Shown: positions 43,752 through 51,077 of the stretch, piece after piece
Layout of the letters: the number at the start of each line of letters is the position of its first letter
How positions within the stretch are numbered: position 1 is the stretch's first letter
Position numbers and translations under genes: made by a program
The notes under the pieces: generated by a model
Database searches by the model: none
Told to the model about the DNA's origin: nothing
Seen by the model: only the letters and a program-made list of their open reading frames with translations
Source: a bacterium
GTDB taxonomy: Bacteria; Bacillota_A; Clostridia; Lachnospirales; Lachnospiraceae
Direction of reading: 5' to 3'
DNA: 51,077 nucleotides
Assembly: GCA_004562915.1 (NCBI GenBank)
Contig: SFQZ01000012.1
Coordinates: 1 to 51,077, forward strand

Positions 43752-43806
43752 TATATAAAACAAGCCATAAATTTCATTCTTCTTTTAGATTGAAATCTAT
43801 GGCTCG
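43752..43806 (-). terminator. Terminator downstream of the permease remnant
   Basis: GCCATAAATTTCATT (43764-43778) pairs imperfectly with ATTGAAATCTATGGC (43789-43803). On the minus strand it is followed by TTGTTTTATAT. It separates the permease remnant from the ktr promoter. Its sequence resembles the hairpin at 44624-44659. Confidence 0.65.
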
Positions 43807-43830
43807 TTTCTTTGATTTTTCTATATTAGC

Positions 43831-44190
43831 TTATCCCTTCACTGCACCTGCCACCAATCCTGCATTTACATATTTCTGCATTATAACATAGACAATAATA
43901 CTTGGTATTGATACTAATACAATAGCTGCAAACATTGCTCCATAATCACTGGCAAATGCACTCTTGAAATAATATAGTGCTATAGGTAACGTCCTGCTGT
44001 CATGTCCACTGGTCAGCGTTAATGCAAACTGAAATTCATTCCAGCATAACAGAAACTGCATTACCCCGGCTGTAGCAAAGGCAGGCTTTGCCAATGGTAA
44101 AATAATCCTCACCCAGGTCTGAAAAAATCCACATCCATCCAAATAGGCTGATTCTTCCATCTCCCATGGAATCATTTTATAATAACTCAC
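43831..44190 (-). pseudogene. ABC transporter permease, 3' fragment (MalG type)
   Basis: About 119 codons encode only the C-terminal part of a CUT1 sugar permease: YYKMIPWEMEESAYLDGCGFFQ is the EAA loop, followed by IILPLAKPA, three helices and the family ending YVNAGLVAGAVKG. The N-terminal three helices are missing. Homology stops at about 44190, exactly where the end of an IS relic begins. The apparent GTG start is accidental. It is a broken remnant of a second sugar transporter and should not function. Confidence 0.85.
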
Positions 44191-44626
44191 TCAAACTTCC
44201 CACACCGATAAGGTGTGCTAGACCTTGAAAACTCAATATTTGATTCAATAAAAAAGGCATAAATACAATCCTTTGGTATAATGGAATTGTCCAGAAACCA
44301 AAATAGAAAAGGAAATTTATGCAATGTCCATTTTAGCACAGAACCATACTGATGAGGTAGCTTTACTTAATTGTATTCAGATATTTTTTGTAAAGCATCA
44401 TGTTGGAAAGTTACTGAAGCAATGTAATGGGACCAAGGATCTTACCGATGCCTCTCGTAAGAATGTATTCATCATTGATGACAGTCTTTTCAATCATACC
44501 AGTTGTAAAAAAACTGAACTGGGTTCTAAAGTCTTTGACCATACTGCAAAGTGCGAAGCCTATTTGGGGTATGGGAAGTCTTAGTTATTAATTATAAACA
44601 CAATATAATATCACATATAGTTTGAG
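44190..44626 (+). mobile_element. Relic of an IS4-family insertion sequence
   Basis: About 437 bases remain. The left end reads CTCAAACTTCCC (44190-44201) and the right end AGTTTGAG (44619-44626), forming an 8-base terminal inverted match. Inside is an open frame at 44324-44584 (86 codons) with FIIDDSLFNHTSCKKTELGSKVFDH, here split as FIIDDSLF (first catalytic Asp region) and KVFDH, typical of IS4-type transposases. Relative to full-length relatives it seems to lack about 60 residues in the N-terminal third and nearly all of the C-terminal catalytic half. No target duplication is visible. It is inert by itself. Confidence 0.7.
44324..44584 (+). pseudogene. IS4-family transposase fragment
   Basis: An 86-codon frame. 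The first ~40 residues match the usual start of a Lachnospiraceae IS4-type transposase (QNHTDEVALLNCI then VGKLLKQCNG), and the rest jumps to the DDS segment (FIIDDSLFNHTSCKKTEL) and stops soon after KVFDH. The second Asp and the Glu of the DDE triad are absent. It has an internal deletion and a truncation, so it cannot transpose. Confidence 0.75.
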
Positions 44627-44659
44627 CCATAGATTTTGTTAATCCAAAATCTATGGCTC
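44624..44659. terminator. Perfect hairpin after the AAA-ATPase gene
   Basis: GAGCCATAGATTTTG (44624-44638) pairs perfectly with CAAAATCTATGGCTC (44645-44659) around six bases. It lies 20 bases past the AAA-ATPase stop on the minus strand, but the T-tract is poor on both sides. The sequence is related to the hairpin at 43764-43803. Confidence 0.6.
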
Positions 44660-44678
44660 TGTCTGTTTCTTAGATATC

Positions 44679-46373
44679 TTATATTCCCTTCCCAAATCTG
44701 ACTTCACAATCTTTCCGATAAAAAGCCACCCCATAACAGTCAATCTTCCGGTACCCTTCCATCCGAAGTTCTTCCATATATTTTTTCTCATAAATCTGAT
44801 TCAGCGCCCTCTCAGCATCTGCTTCCAGATTATCAATCCTGTCGGACACTTTCACCTCCAGAATAAACGCCCGACCTCGCAGGGACAAGCTTTTCACCAT
44901 AATATCGGATCGGCCATTGCCGGACTCCCTGTTTGATTTTACCTGATATTCGTTGCTTTGGCTCAGTATTCCTGTTAAAAATCCATGGTAAAAATTCTCC
45001 GCACTATCATAAAAACTAATCGTAGATAAAAGCTGTCTACCTAGAAGTCCTCCCATCTTTTTCGAATCTCCATCCTCCATGGCTTGATACAGATCATGAA
45101 AATCCTCTTTCGCAATCTTTTCCCGAAACCAATACAAAATGGTATTCCGATAAATTGTTTTTACCTCCGCATTGGGAATCCGTACACGAAGGTAGATCGA
45201 AGATTCCCGAAAATATTCACTTTCTTTCGTCAGATAACCGGTAAAATACAGGAAATTCCAGAGGCTTTCTCCTTTGCTGTTCATATCTTCATAGGTCACT
45301 TCCTCATGAATCTGAATATCCATCGTATTTCCTGACAAAAGTGTTTCTATCTGACCTTTGGTTTCTCCATCTGCTCTCGTAATCAAATTTCTGATGATAT
45401 CATTGGAACTTGTATTAATCCAATAAGGCCGTGGAAATGCATGAATATCTCCATCAAGATCATACAAAAACTTAATAACGCTCCACGGATTATAAACTTC
45501 CGTATCCCCAAATCTATAACCATCAAACCATTCTTTCATATCAGCAAAGCGGCTTTCAACTCCATAATAACGCATACCCTGCATTACTTCTGCTTCTGTA
45601 AATCCAAAATGCTCACTGTATTTTTTATCAAGAACAGAAATGATGTTCAAATGATTCAGTCCGGTAAAAATGCTTTCTTTCGATATCCTCAGACACCCGG
45701 TGATCACCGCCATCTGTAGATACTCATTCGTTTTTAATGCTGATTCAAAAAGGGAACGGATAAAATCAGCCATCTGCTCATAAAAGCCTTTAAAATATGC
45801 ATTTTCAAGTGGAACATCATATTCATCCAAAAAGATAATGACTTTCTCACCGGAAACCTCAGAAAGACACTTGCTAAGAAACTTCAAGGAACCGGAATAC
45901 TCATCGTACTCTGCCTTCCCATCTGCAATTTTACAAAATCTTTCACGTACTGCCTCTGTCATTACACTATTGTCCAGAATTGCCTTATGCCGATTGAATT
46001 CTTCTGCAATTTCTTCTTTTAGTTTCGCATATGCTGATTCGAAAGACCTTTGTTTTGCCGATTTCAATGTCAGATTAATAATCTGATATTTTCCTATTTC
46101 ATTCGTATACAGATCACCGGCACTCATAATTCTGAGGTCACTGAACAACTTACGATTATCCGCATTGCTCTCCTCATTTCCGGTATCCTCAAAAAAGTAT
46201 TTGAGCATGCTCAGGTTCAGTGTCTTCCCAAAACGCCTGGGACGAAGAAAAAGATTCACTTCACCTTTCAAATCCAATAGTTCTTTAATAAACATTGTTT
46301 TATCTATATAAAAATAATCTTCAGTAATTATTTTTCTGAAATTATCTACACCGACGGGCAAAGCTTTCTTCAT
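44679..46373 (-). CDS. AAA-ATPase-like protein with PD-(D/E)XK nuclease-like C-terminus
   Basis: A 564-residue protein of the AAA-ATPase_like (DUF1703-type) group. The N-terminus KKALPVGVDNFRKIITEDYFYIDKT, a Walker-type segment FLRPRRFGKTLNL and the Walker B VIIFLDEYDVPL are diagnostic. The C-terminal part (RSDIMVKSLSLRGRAFILEVKV) has the D...ExK pattern of a PD-(D/E)XK nuclease-like domain. These genes occur in many gut anaerobes in multiple copies; their role is unknown (defence and mobile-element functions have been suggested). The start at 46373 follows GGAGGTG. It lies beside an IS relic and has its own promoter, so it may be a late insertion. Confidence 0.88.
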   Translation of the reverse strand: MKKALPVGVDNFRKIITEDYFYIDKTMFIKELLDLKGEVNLFLRPRRFGKTLNLSMLKYFFEDTGNEESNADNRKLFSDLRIMSAGDLYTNEIGKYQIINLTLKSAKQRSFESAYAKLKEEIAEEFNRHKAILDNSVMTEAVRERFCKIADGKAEYDEYSGSLKFLSKCLSEVSGEKVIIFLDEYDVPLENAYFKGFYEQMADFIRSLFESALKTNEYLQMAVITGCLRISKESIFTGLNHLNIISVLDKKYSEHFGFTEAEVMQGMRYYGVESRFADMKEWFDGYRFGDTEVYNPWSVIKFLYDLDGDIHAFPRPYWINTSSNDIIRNLITRADGETKGQIETLLSGNTMDIQIHEEVTYEDMNSKGESLWNFLYFTGYLTKESEYFRESSIYLRVRIPNAEVKTIYRNTILYWFREKIAKEDFHDLYQAMEDGDSKKMGGLLGRQLLSTISFYDSAENFYHGFLTGILSQSNEYQVKSNRESGNGRSDIMVKSLSLRGRAFILEVKVSDRIDNLEADAERALNQIYEKKYMEELRMEGYRKIDCYGVAFYRKDCEVRFGKGI

Positions 46374-46415
46374 AACCATCACCTCCAGAATCAACGTTTA
46401 TATTTTACTGCTTTT

Positions 46416-46444
46416 ATTCTACAGGATTTCTAAACACAGCGCAA
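46416..46444 (-). promoter_or_regulatory. Candidate promoter of the AAA-ATPase gene
   Basis: On the minus strand TTGCGC (46444-46439), 17 bases, TAGAAT (46421-46416), about 43 bases before the start at 46373. It lies just after the upstream operon's terminator. Confidence 0.5.
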
Positions 46445-46471
46445 GGGACTGTCTATTAGTAATGATTTATC

Positions 46472-46511
46472 AAAAAGACTCTCCAACACTACAAAAAGGT
46501 GCCAGAGAGCC
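46472..46511 (-). terminator. Terminator of the binding protein/GH/aldolase operon
   Basis: On the minus strand GGCTCTCTGGCAC pairs with GTGTTGGAGAGTC over 13 bp (with G-U pairs) and is followed by TTTTTG. It lies 16 bases after the aldolase stop. Confidence 0.8.
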
Positions 46512-46526
46512 TATCTTTACGTTATT

Positions 46527-47474
46527 TTATTTACCGACTGTACAATACTTTTCAAAAATATTATTAGAAAGCCTATCCATTGCAATAACTTCTTTTTTAA
46601 ATGTTTCTGTTAACTCTTCACAATTTTTCACACGGGCACATATCTCCATCGGCAATCCCTCGATTTCTTTCAAATGCCATTTTGCATTTACCGGATAAAG
46701 CTGTCTTTCAATCAAAGAATTCATGGTCAATACATGCGATACGATTTGCGCATCAGATTCTTTGTAATGATCACAGAGCCACACATACAGTTCCGGATGA
46801 AAATTTGCCATTACTCCACAATATCCATCTGCTCCAGCCTCCAGAGATTCCAGAAGTGTAGTGGTATTTGCATTAAAGAGCTGAATACTGCTACCCTGGA
46901 TCTGCTGCAATTTTCTTCGAATTACGTCAATATCACAACAAGTATCTTTGATAAAGAAGAATCTTCCTGTGTCAATCATTGCCTGCATTTCTTCCTCGTT
47001 CAGTACACGCTTATACGGATAAGGGCACTCATATATTCCCAGTCTCATGTCCGAATCCAGCATACTCATTAATCGATGTAGGTTTTCAATCCAGACAGCA
47101 CTGTCCTCATCCTGACCAGCTAAACGATTGGAAAGAAGTATCACCGCATCCACACCTAATTTCCAGACAGCATTCAATTCTTTTGCCTGATCCTCCAAAC
47201 TTTCTGAGGTATTTGCGCTTGCAATCACAGGAACTCGCCCTTTTGACGCTTTTAGAGTAATTTCTACTATTTTCATCCTCTCTTCGAATGTCAGATTAAA
47301 AATTTCACTGGACTGGCACGCCGCAAACAACCCCTTTACGCCACTTTCAATATACCATTCCGTTAATTTTTCAAGCGCATTTTCATCTACCTTATTCTCT
47401 CTGGTAAATGGTGTAAGCATTACCGGCCAGACACCGCCTGCATATTTTTTATAATTTGCTTCCATAGTTATCAC
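46527..47474 (-). CDS. DapA/NanA-family (class I) aldolase
   Basis: A 315-residue TIM-barrel protein of the dihydrodipicolinate synthase / N-acetylneuraminate lyase superfamily. VWPVMLTPFTRENKVDENAL starts the barrel, the Schiff-base Lys is in FFIKDTCCDI, and the Tyr position reads YECPYPYK. GVKGLFAACQSSEIFNLTFEER replaces the usual GTTGE loop, so it is neither a standard DapA nor a clear NanA. Encoded directly after an unassigned glycoside hydrolase and a sugar-binding protein, it probably cleaves a 2-keto sugar acid or sialic-acid-like compound; the substrate is unknown. The start is GTG with AAGGA seven bases upstream, inside the end of the previous gene. Confidence 0.85.
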   Translation of the reverse strand: MITMEANYKKYAGGVWPVMLTPFTRENKVDENALEKLTEWYIESGVKGLFAACQSSEIFNLTFEERMKIVEITLKASKGRVPVIASANTSESLEDQAKELNAVWKLGVDAVILLSNRLAGQDEDSAVWIENLHRLMSMLDSDMRLGIYECPYPYKRVLNEEEMQAMIDTGRFFFIKDTCCDIDVIRRKLQQIQGSSIQLFNANTTTLLESLEAGADGYCGVMANFHPELYVWLCDHYKESDAQIVSHVLTMNSLIERQLYPVNAKWHLKEIEGLPMEICARVKNCEELTETFKKEVIAMDRLSNNIFEKYCTVGK

Positions 47475-47477
47475 ACT

Positions 47478-49880
47478 TTAATCCTTTTGAATTATCCAGA
47501 TTTCACTTACTGCGAATGCTTTCAAAGTCCCATAAACCTGCCATCTTAATTTTAATGTTCCTGTTGCATAACTATTTTGCGGCAATTCATAATCCCATGT
47601 TACATCGCTCTTCATTTCTTTTCTAGGTATTGACGAAGCCAGAAGCTCATCCCCTGCCCAAAGATTACATTCCGTATCCTCTTCCGGTTTTTGCATATGA
47701 TGCACTGCTTTCAAGAAAGTATTAGGATAGAAAGCTTTCAGTATATATTTTTTATCCGGATCTAATCCATCAAACCGTACTTCAAGCGGAGTGCCATATA
47801 ATGCCGTAGCATTCCACGCCCATGTTAATGGCATAGGGAACTCATAATACCAACCATCCATCTGATGAAACAGCCCCATAATACTATATATACTATGATC
47901 TTTTACAGGTGTTTTTAAATATCCCGGATCTTCCTCCCATGTCCTCCATTGAGTTACATGGCTGAATCCTTCTTCCGAACCAAGACAACAATAAATATTG
48001 CCTTCTCCCGGATTCTCTCTTGCATTCAGGTTGAGCAATGCCTGGATCCGTTCCTCTTCTGATTCTATCTTTTCTATCTCTCTGAATTTCATCATCAAGT
48101 ACTGATATTCATTTAACGGCATATGCGCAGTCTCTAAATATGCTCCTCGAATCCATCGCTGTCCATGATGCTGCGTTACCGTAAGCTGTATACGGCATTT
48201 CTGGTAGAGAGAATCCGACAACTTCTGCATTTCTTTCAACAATTCTTCCATAGCCGGTGCATCTTTTGAAAGGTTCAATATACTTCTTGCTTCTTTTATT
48301 GTATTTTTTGAACCCAATTTCTGAGCACACGAAATGATTTCCCGAGCTTTTTTTTCATTTCTCTTGTCAAAAGAATATTTATACTTAGTCCAGTAATCTG
48401 TATAGATCCTCAATTTTATCATTTGATATCTATAGTTTTCTTTTGTTTTTTCACTGACCAGAGAATCCAGCTTTCGCATATCCGCATAAACAGTATCTAT
48501 ATTATCATTTTCCAGAATTGGTCCAACCCAGTCATCTTCTGCCCGAAAAATAAGATCTGCAAGTTCTTCTGTAATATCAGCATCAATAAACAACCGCACA
48601 TAATCTTTCAGCGTTTCCGATACCTCTATTTTACTATCAAAATCCTGATCGCACCATACAATTTTATTAATATCATCATGAATTCCCTCAGAATATGTAA
48701 TGGTACCACATGTATATGGTTCAATCATATTATGGATATGTTTCATTGCTTTCGGCCGGGCATTATTTCCCTCTCTTCCTAATGTGAGGGCAAATGCATT
48801 ATCCCACATAGGAACCGGAAACTGACAATTTGTATTATGAGAAATATCCGGATAATTTCTAATGTTATATTTATATTTCTGAGGAAGGCGATTCTGCATT
48901 TCCATAATTTCATGCTGTTCCCATGGTGCAAAGCAGATTCCTGTAACCCAGTCCGGCTGTTTTCCTATTTCATCATAAAATTCATCATACCAGCCAGGCT
49001 CCGGCTGAAAATGCTGTGGTGCAACCCAAACTCCTGTCGACGGATGATATTGGTGCATAATCTTTACAAATTCTTCCGTAACCTTCATGGCTTTCGCTGG
49101 CCATAAAGACCCCGGATCTCCTAACGGAACAAGAATCGCATCGAGATACGGTATTGCCGAAAACACTTTTTCTCTTTCCTTTAGTTCTCTGTACATACAA
49201 TCCAGATTATCATAATCCTCTCCAACATTAGGATACCATAACCAAACATCCATATTATAGGAATGAATTATTTTTGACACTTCAATCATCAATTCAAATG
49301 GATCTTCAACAAATGTACTTGAAAATAATGTATCATCCGTTTTAGGTGGAAGAAGTTCAATTGCATTTGCCCCAAACAAAGCCATATCTCTTATATAATG
49401 TTCATAATCCTGTATTGTCCATGCACTGTATGTATTATTTTTATCTCTATACCCTAACTGATGTCCCCTTAGTGGATACTCAGGAGTCATTGATATATCA
49501 CGTATCACATCTGAACACATAATAATGCCTTTTTGGGCAGAAATATTACGCAATATACGGGCCATTCCATAAAATTCACCACGCTCATCTTTTCCTAGCA
49601 CTATAATACGTTTGTTTTTTTCAGAATCAAGAACTTTAATTCTGAAGCCCTCTTTTCCCGGCTGCGAAATGCCTGAGAACAAACTGACAATATCTTCTTC
49701 GTAATAAGAAAGATTATCTTCATTGTAAAATTCAATCGTGGTATTTTGTGATATTGCATGATTTCTTAAATCTATCCCACTTTTTTCTAAAATGTCATCG
49801 CAAAAAACGTTAACTATCTTTTTTTCAAATTGTGTCATATACGGTGTGGTATAAATTCCTGCTCCAGATAAATCTAACAT
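47478..49880 (-). CDS. Unassigned glycoside-hydrolase-like protein
   Basis: An 800-residue protein without a signal peptide. Residues about 1-130 resemble the alpha/beta domain that precedes the barrel in GH20, GH67 and GH84 enzymes (IIVLGKDERGEFYGMARILR). Then PLRGHQLGYRDKNN and the pattern ...YIRDMALFGANAIELLPP begin a probable TIM barrel (about 135-430), followed by a helical region rich in Lys and Glu and a C-terminal beta domain. I could not place the catalytic acids or a CAZy family. AAGGGGG precedes the ATG at 49880. It lies between a sugar-binding protein and an aldolase gene, supporting a glycan-cleaving role in the cytoplasm. Confidence 0.7.
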   Translation of the reverse strand: MLDLSGAGIYTTPYMTQFEKKIVNVFCDDILEKSGIDLRNHAISQNTTIEFYNEDNLSYYEEDIVSLFSGISQPGKEGFRIKVLDSEKNKRIIVLGKDERGEFYGMARILRNISAQKGIIMCSDVIRDISMTPEYPLRGHQLGYRDKNNTYSAWTIQDYEHYIRDMALFGANAIELLPPKTDDTLFSSTFVEDPFELMIEVSKIIHSYNMDVWLWYPNVGEDYDNLDCMYRELKEREKVFSAIPYLDAILVPLGDPGSLWPAKAMKVTEEFVKIMHQYHPSTGVWVAPQHFQPEPGWYDEFYDEIGKQPDWVTGICFAPWEQHEIMEMQNRLPQKYKYNIRNYPDISHNTNCQFPVPMWDNAFALTLGREGNNARPKAMKHIHNMIEPYTCGTITYSEGIHDDINKIVWCDQDFDSKIEVSETLKDYVRLFIDADITEELADLIFRAEDDWVGPILENDNIDTVYADMRKLDSLVSEKTKENYRYQMIKLRIYTDYWTKYKYSFDKRNEKKAREIISCAQKLGSKNTIKEARSILNLSKDAPAMEELLKEMQKLSDSLYQKCRIQLTVTQHHGQRWIRGAYLETAHMPLNEYQYLMMKFREIEKIESEEERIQALLNLNARENPGEGNIYCCLGSEEGFSHVTQWRTWEEDPGYLKTPVKDHSIYSIMGLFHQMDGWYYEFPMPLTWAWNATALYGTPLEVRFDGLDPDKKYILKAFYPNTFLKAVHHMQKPEEDTECNLWAGDELLASSIPRKEMKSDVTWDYELPQNSYATGTLKLRWQVYGTLKAFAVSEIWIIQKD

Positions 49881-49974
49881 ATCAATACCCCCTTTTTCAT
49901 CTAAAGCTATTTTGGAATAAGCTAAGATGTTCATAAACATCTTAGCTTATTCAATGAAAGCATTATTTTATTTA

Positions 49975-51077
49975 TTATTTTGCTCTTTCATATGCTGCAT
50001 TGTAAAGTTCTTCCAGTCTTTCTGTTCCCTGCTGTTCCAGCATGGTAACCAGGCTATCCCAATCATCCAGAGATTTCTGTCCATTGATATAAGAATCAAT
50101 TTCTGAGTTAAATACATTGGCAATATTCTGCTGTAACTCTGTTATCTCATCCTGCTCATCTGTTGTAAAATACGGTATAGCAGAATTATAATCAATTTCT
50201 CCCGCTTCCGTCCATTCACGAATGGTCTGACCCTGTTCAACAAAAATCGGATCAGATACTTCTGCGTACAGAGATTCATCAATATAATGACCTAATCCCA
50301 GAAGACCAGCTCCAAGTTCACCCTGGATACCTGAAAATACATCGGAATCATTTTTGTGTTTTTCAATAAGCTCTGGATTTGTTTTGATGGTACCATCCTC
50401 TTCTACTGTATAATCTATACCTTCTTCACCGAAGTTTGTCACCATGATACCTTCCTCTGTGTACATCCAGTTCAAAAGTTCCATAATACGCTCCGGATAC
50501 TCAGTATCAGCATTTACACATGTAAATTCTGTCCAGTCTCTTTCGTATCTGAGCGCTCTCTTTGTACCATTATCCTCATTTGTCAGAGGTTCAATAATAT
50601 CAAATCTCGCATTCTCATCAAGCTGAGCCAGTGCCGGATTATAGACACGTCCGATAAACGAATTGTTATCTATTACCATGGACAAAGAACCATTACTTAA
50701 CTTCTCATGCTCTGTATCTTTATCCATAGAAGCATAGTCCGGATCCAGCAAACCATCTTTATAGGAATTGGCCAGGAATTCAATCACTGTTTTAAAAGAT
50801 TCTTTTGTCGGTCCATACAGCCATTTATCCTCGTTTGGCTCATAATACATACCCGATGTACTAAAGCATGGGAAACCACCGGATCCCATTGCATAAGCCA
50901 ACTGACCTATCATATAGGTAGTTCCGTTACGTGTAGAAAATACATACTGGTCGGGATATAATTCTTTGATGGCCAACATTGTATCATATAATTCATCCCA
51001 TGTCGTAGGTGTATCCAAACCTGCTTCTTCCAGTCTATCCATTCTGAGAGCCACAAGCGGAGCTAAATCGATACGAT
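49975..51077 (-). CDS. Sugar ABC transporter substrate-binding protein, LplA type (partial)
   Basis: The C-terminal ~367 residues of a large extracellular solute-binding protein; the frame is open to the window edge, so the N-terminus with its lipoprotein signal lies outside. RIDLAPLVALRMDRLEEAGL and TPTTWDELYDTMLAIKE are typical of LplA/YtcQ-like binding proteins of about 500-560 residues, which feed CUT1 permeases of the LplB/YtcP type. Those permease genes are not in the window and would be expected upstream. It is unlike the two shorter binding proteins at 31620 and 35887. The unassigned glycoside hydrolase follows 94 bases downstream. Confidence 0.9.
   Translation of the reverse strand, partial: RIDLAPLVALRMDRLEEAGLDTPTTWDELYDTMLAIKELYPDQYVFSTRNGTTYMIGQLAYAMGSGGFPCFSTSGMYYEPNEDKWLYGPTKESFKTVIEFLANSYKDGLLDPDYASMDKDTEHEKLSNGSLSMVIDNNSFIGRVYNPALAQLDENARFDIIEPLTNEDNGTKRALRYERDWTEFTCVNADTEYPERIMELLNWMYTEEGIMVTNFGEEGIDYTVEEDGTIKTNPELIEKHKNDSDVFSGIQGELGAGLLGLGHYIDESLYAEVSDPIFVEQGQTIREWTEAGEIDYNSAIPYFTTDEQDEITELQQNIANVFNSEIDSYINGQKSLDDWDSLVTMLEQQGTERLEELYNAAYERAK

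Noticed and set aside
43684..43830. Cyclic di-AMP (ydaO-type) riboswitch before ktrB
   Set aside because: The leader between the promoter and ktrB is only about 35 bases, too short for that riboswitch.

Overview
The window looks like a chromosomal segment from a spore-forming gut Firmicute, most likely of the family Lachnospiraceae. Support comes from the moderate-to-low GC content, AGGAGG-type ribosome binding sites, the sporulation genes spoIID and spoIIQ, CUT1 sugar ABC transporters controlled by a YesM/YesN two-component pair, and several glycoside hydrolases (GH95, permuted GH3, GH172/DUF2961). I saw no rRNA, tRNA, CRISPR array or intact mobile element.

Layout. (1) 123-1806 (+): three small exported proteins; the first and third are paralogs with a predicted beta-sandwich and the middle one is membrane-anchored. 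A GIY-YIG protein follows on the minus strand. (2) 8600-2402 (-): a MoxR ATPase / DUF58 / membrane transglutaminase / SpoIID / SpoIIQ run, which combines a cell-envelope module with the two engulfment-stage sporulation genes. (3) 8747-11020 (+): a GH95 alpha-L-fucosidase, facing a rubredoxin-fused glutamate-synthase-like flavoprotein across a shared terminator.

(4) 27335-12575 (-): a compact glycan operon behind one strong promoter. It encodes CDP-glucose synthesis (RfbF), 4,6-dehydration (RfbG), 3-deoxygenation (RfbH), a large membrane protein, two PaaK/CapK-like adenylate-forming enzymes flanking a flippase, a thiamine-diphosphate enzyme, a short-chain dehydrogenase, and a GtrB-like glycosyltransferase with a GT-C partner. 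The enzyme set fits synthesis of a CDP-linked 3,6-dideoxyhexose, perhaps branched at C4 as in yersiniose, possibly decorated with an activated carboxylic acid. This is the most unusual system in the window.

(5) 31458-27542 (-): an alpha/beta hydrolase, a permuted GH3 and a frameshifted L-rhamnose mutarotase, the last enclosed by inverted copies of a GGACAGGGG hairpin repeat. (6) 37176-31620 (-): a sugar ABC operon (binding protein, two permeases, GH172, second binding protein), with yesM/yesN divergent at 37399-40805. (7) 43681-40831 (-): a KtrB/KtrA potassium uptake pair and a ZIP metal transporter. (8) 43831-51077 (-): a scarred accessory region with a truncated ABC permease cut off at an IS4-family relic, an AAA-ATPase/PD-(D/E)XK protein, and a sugar-utilisation operon (binding protein running off the window edge, unassigned glycoside-hydrolase-like protein, DapA/NanA-family aldolase).

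Family calls rest on motifs read by eye from the translations. Substrates are inference unless stated. No database searches were possible.
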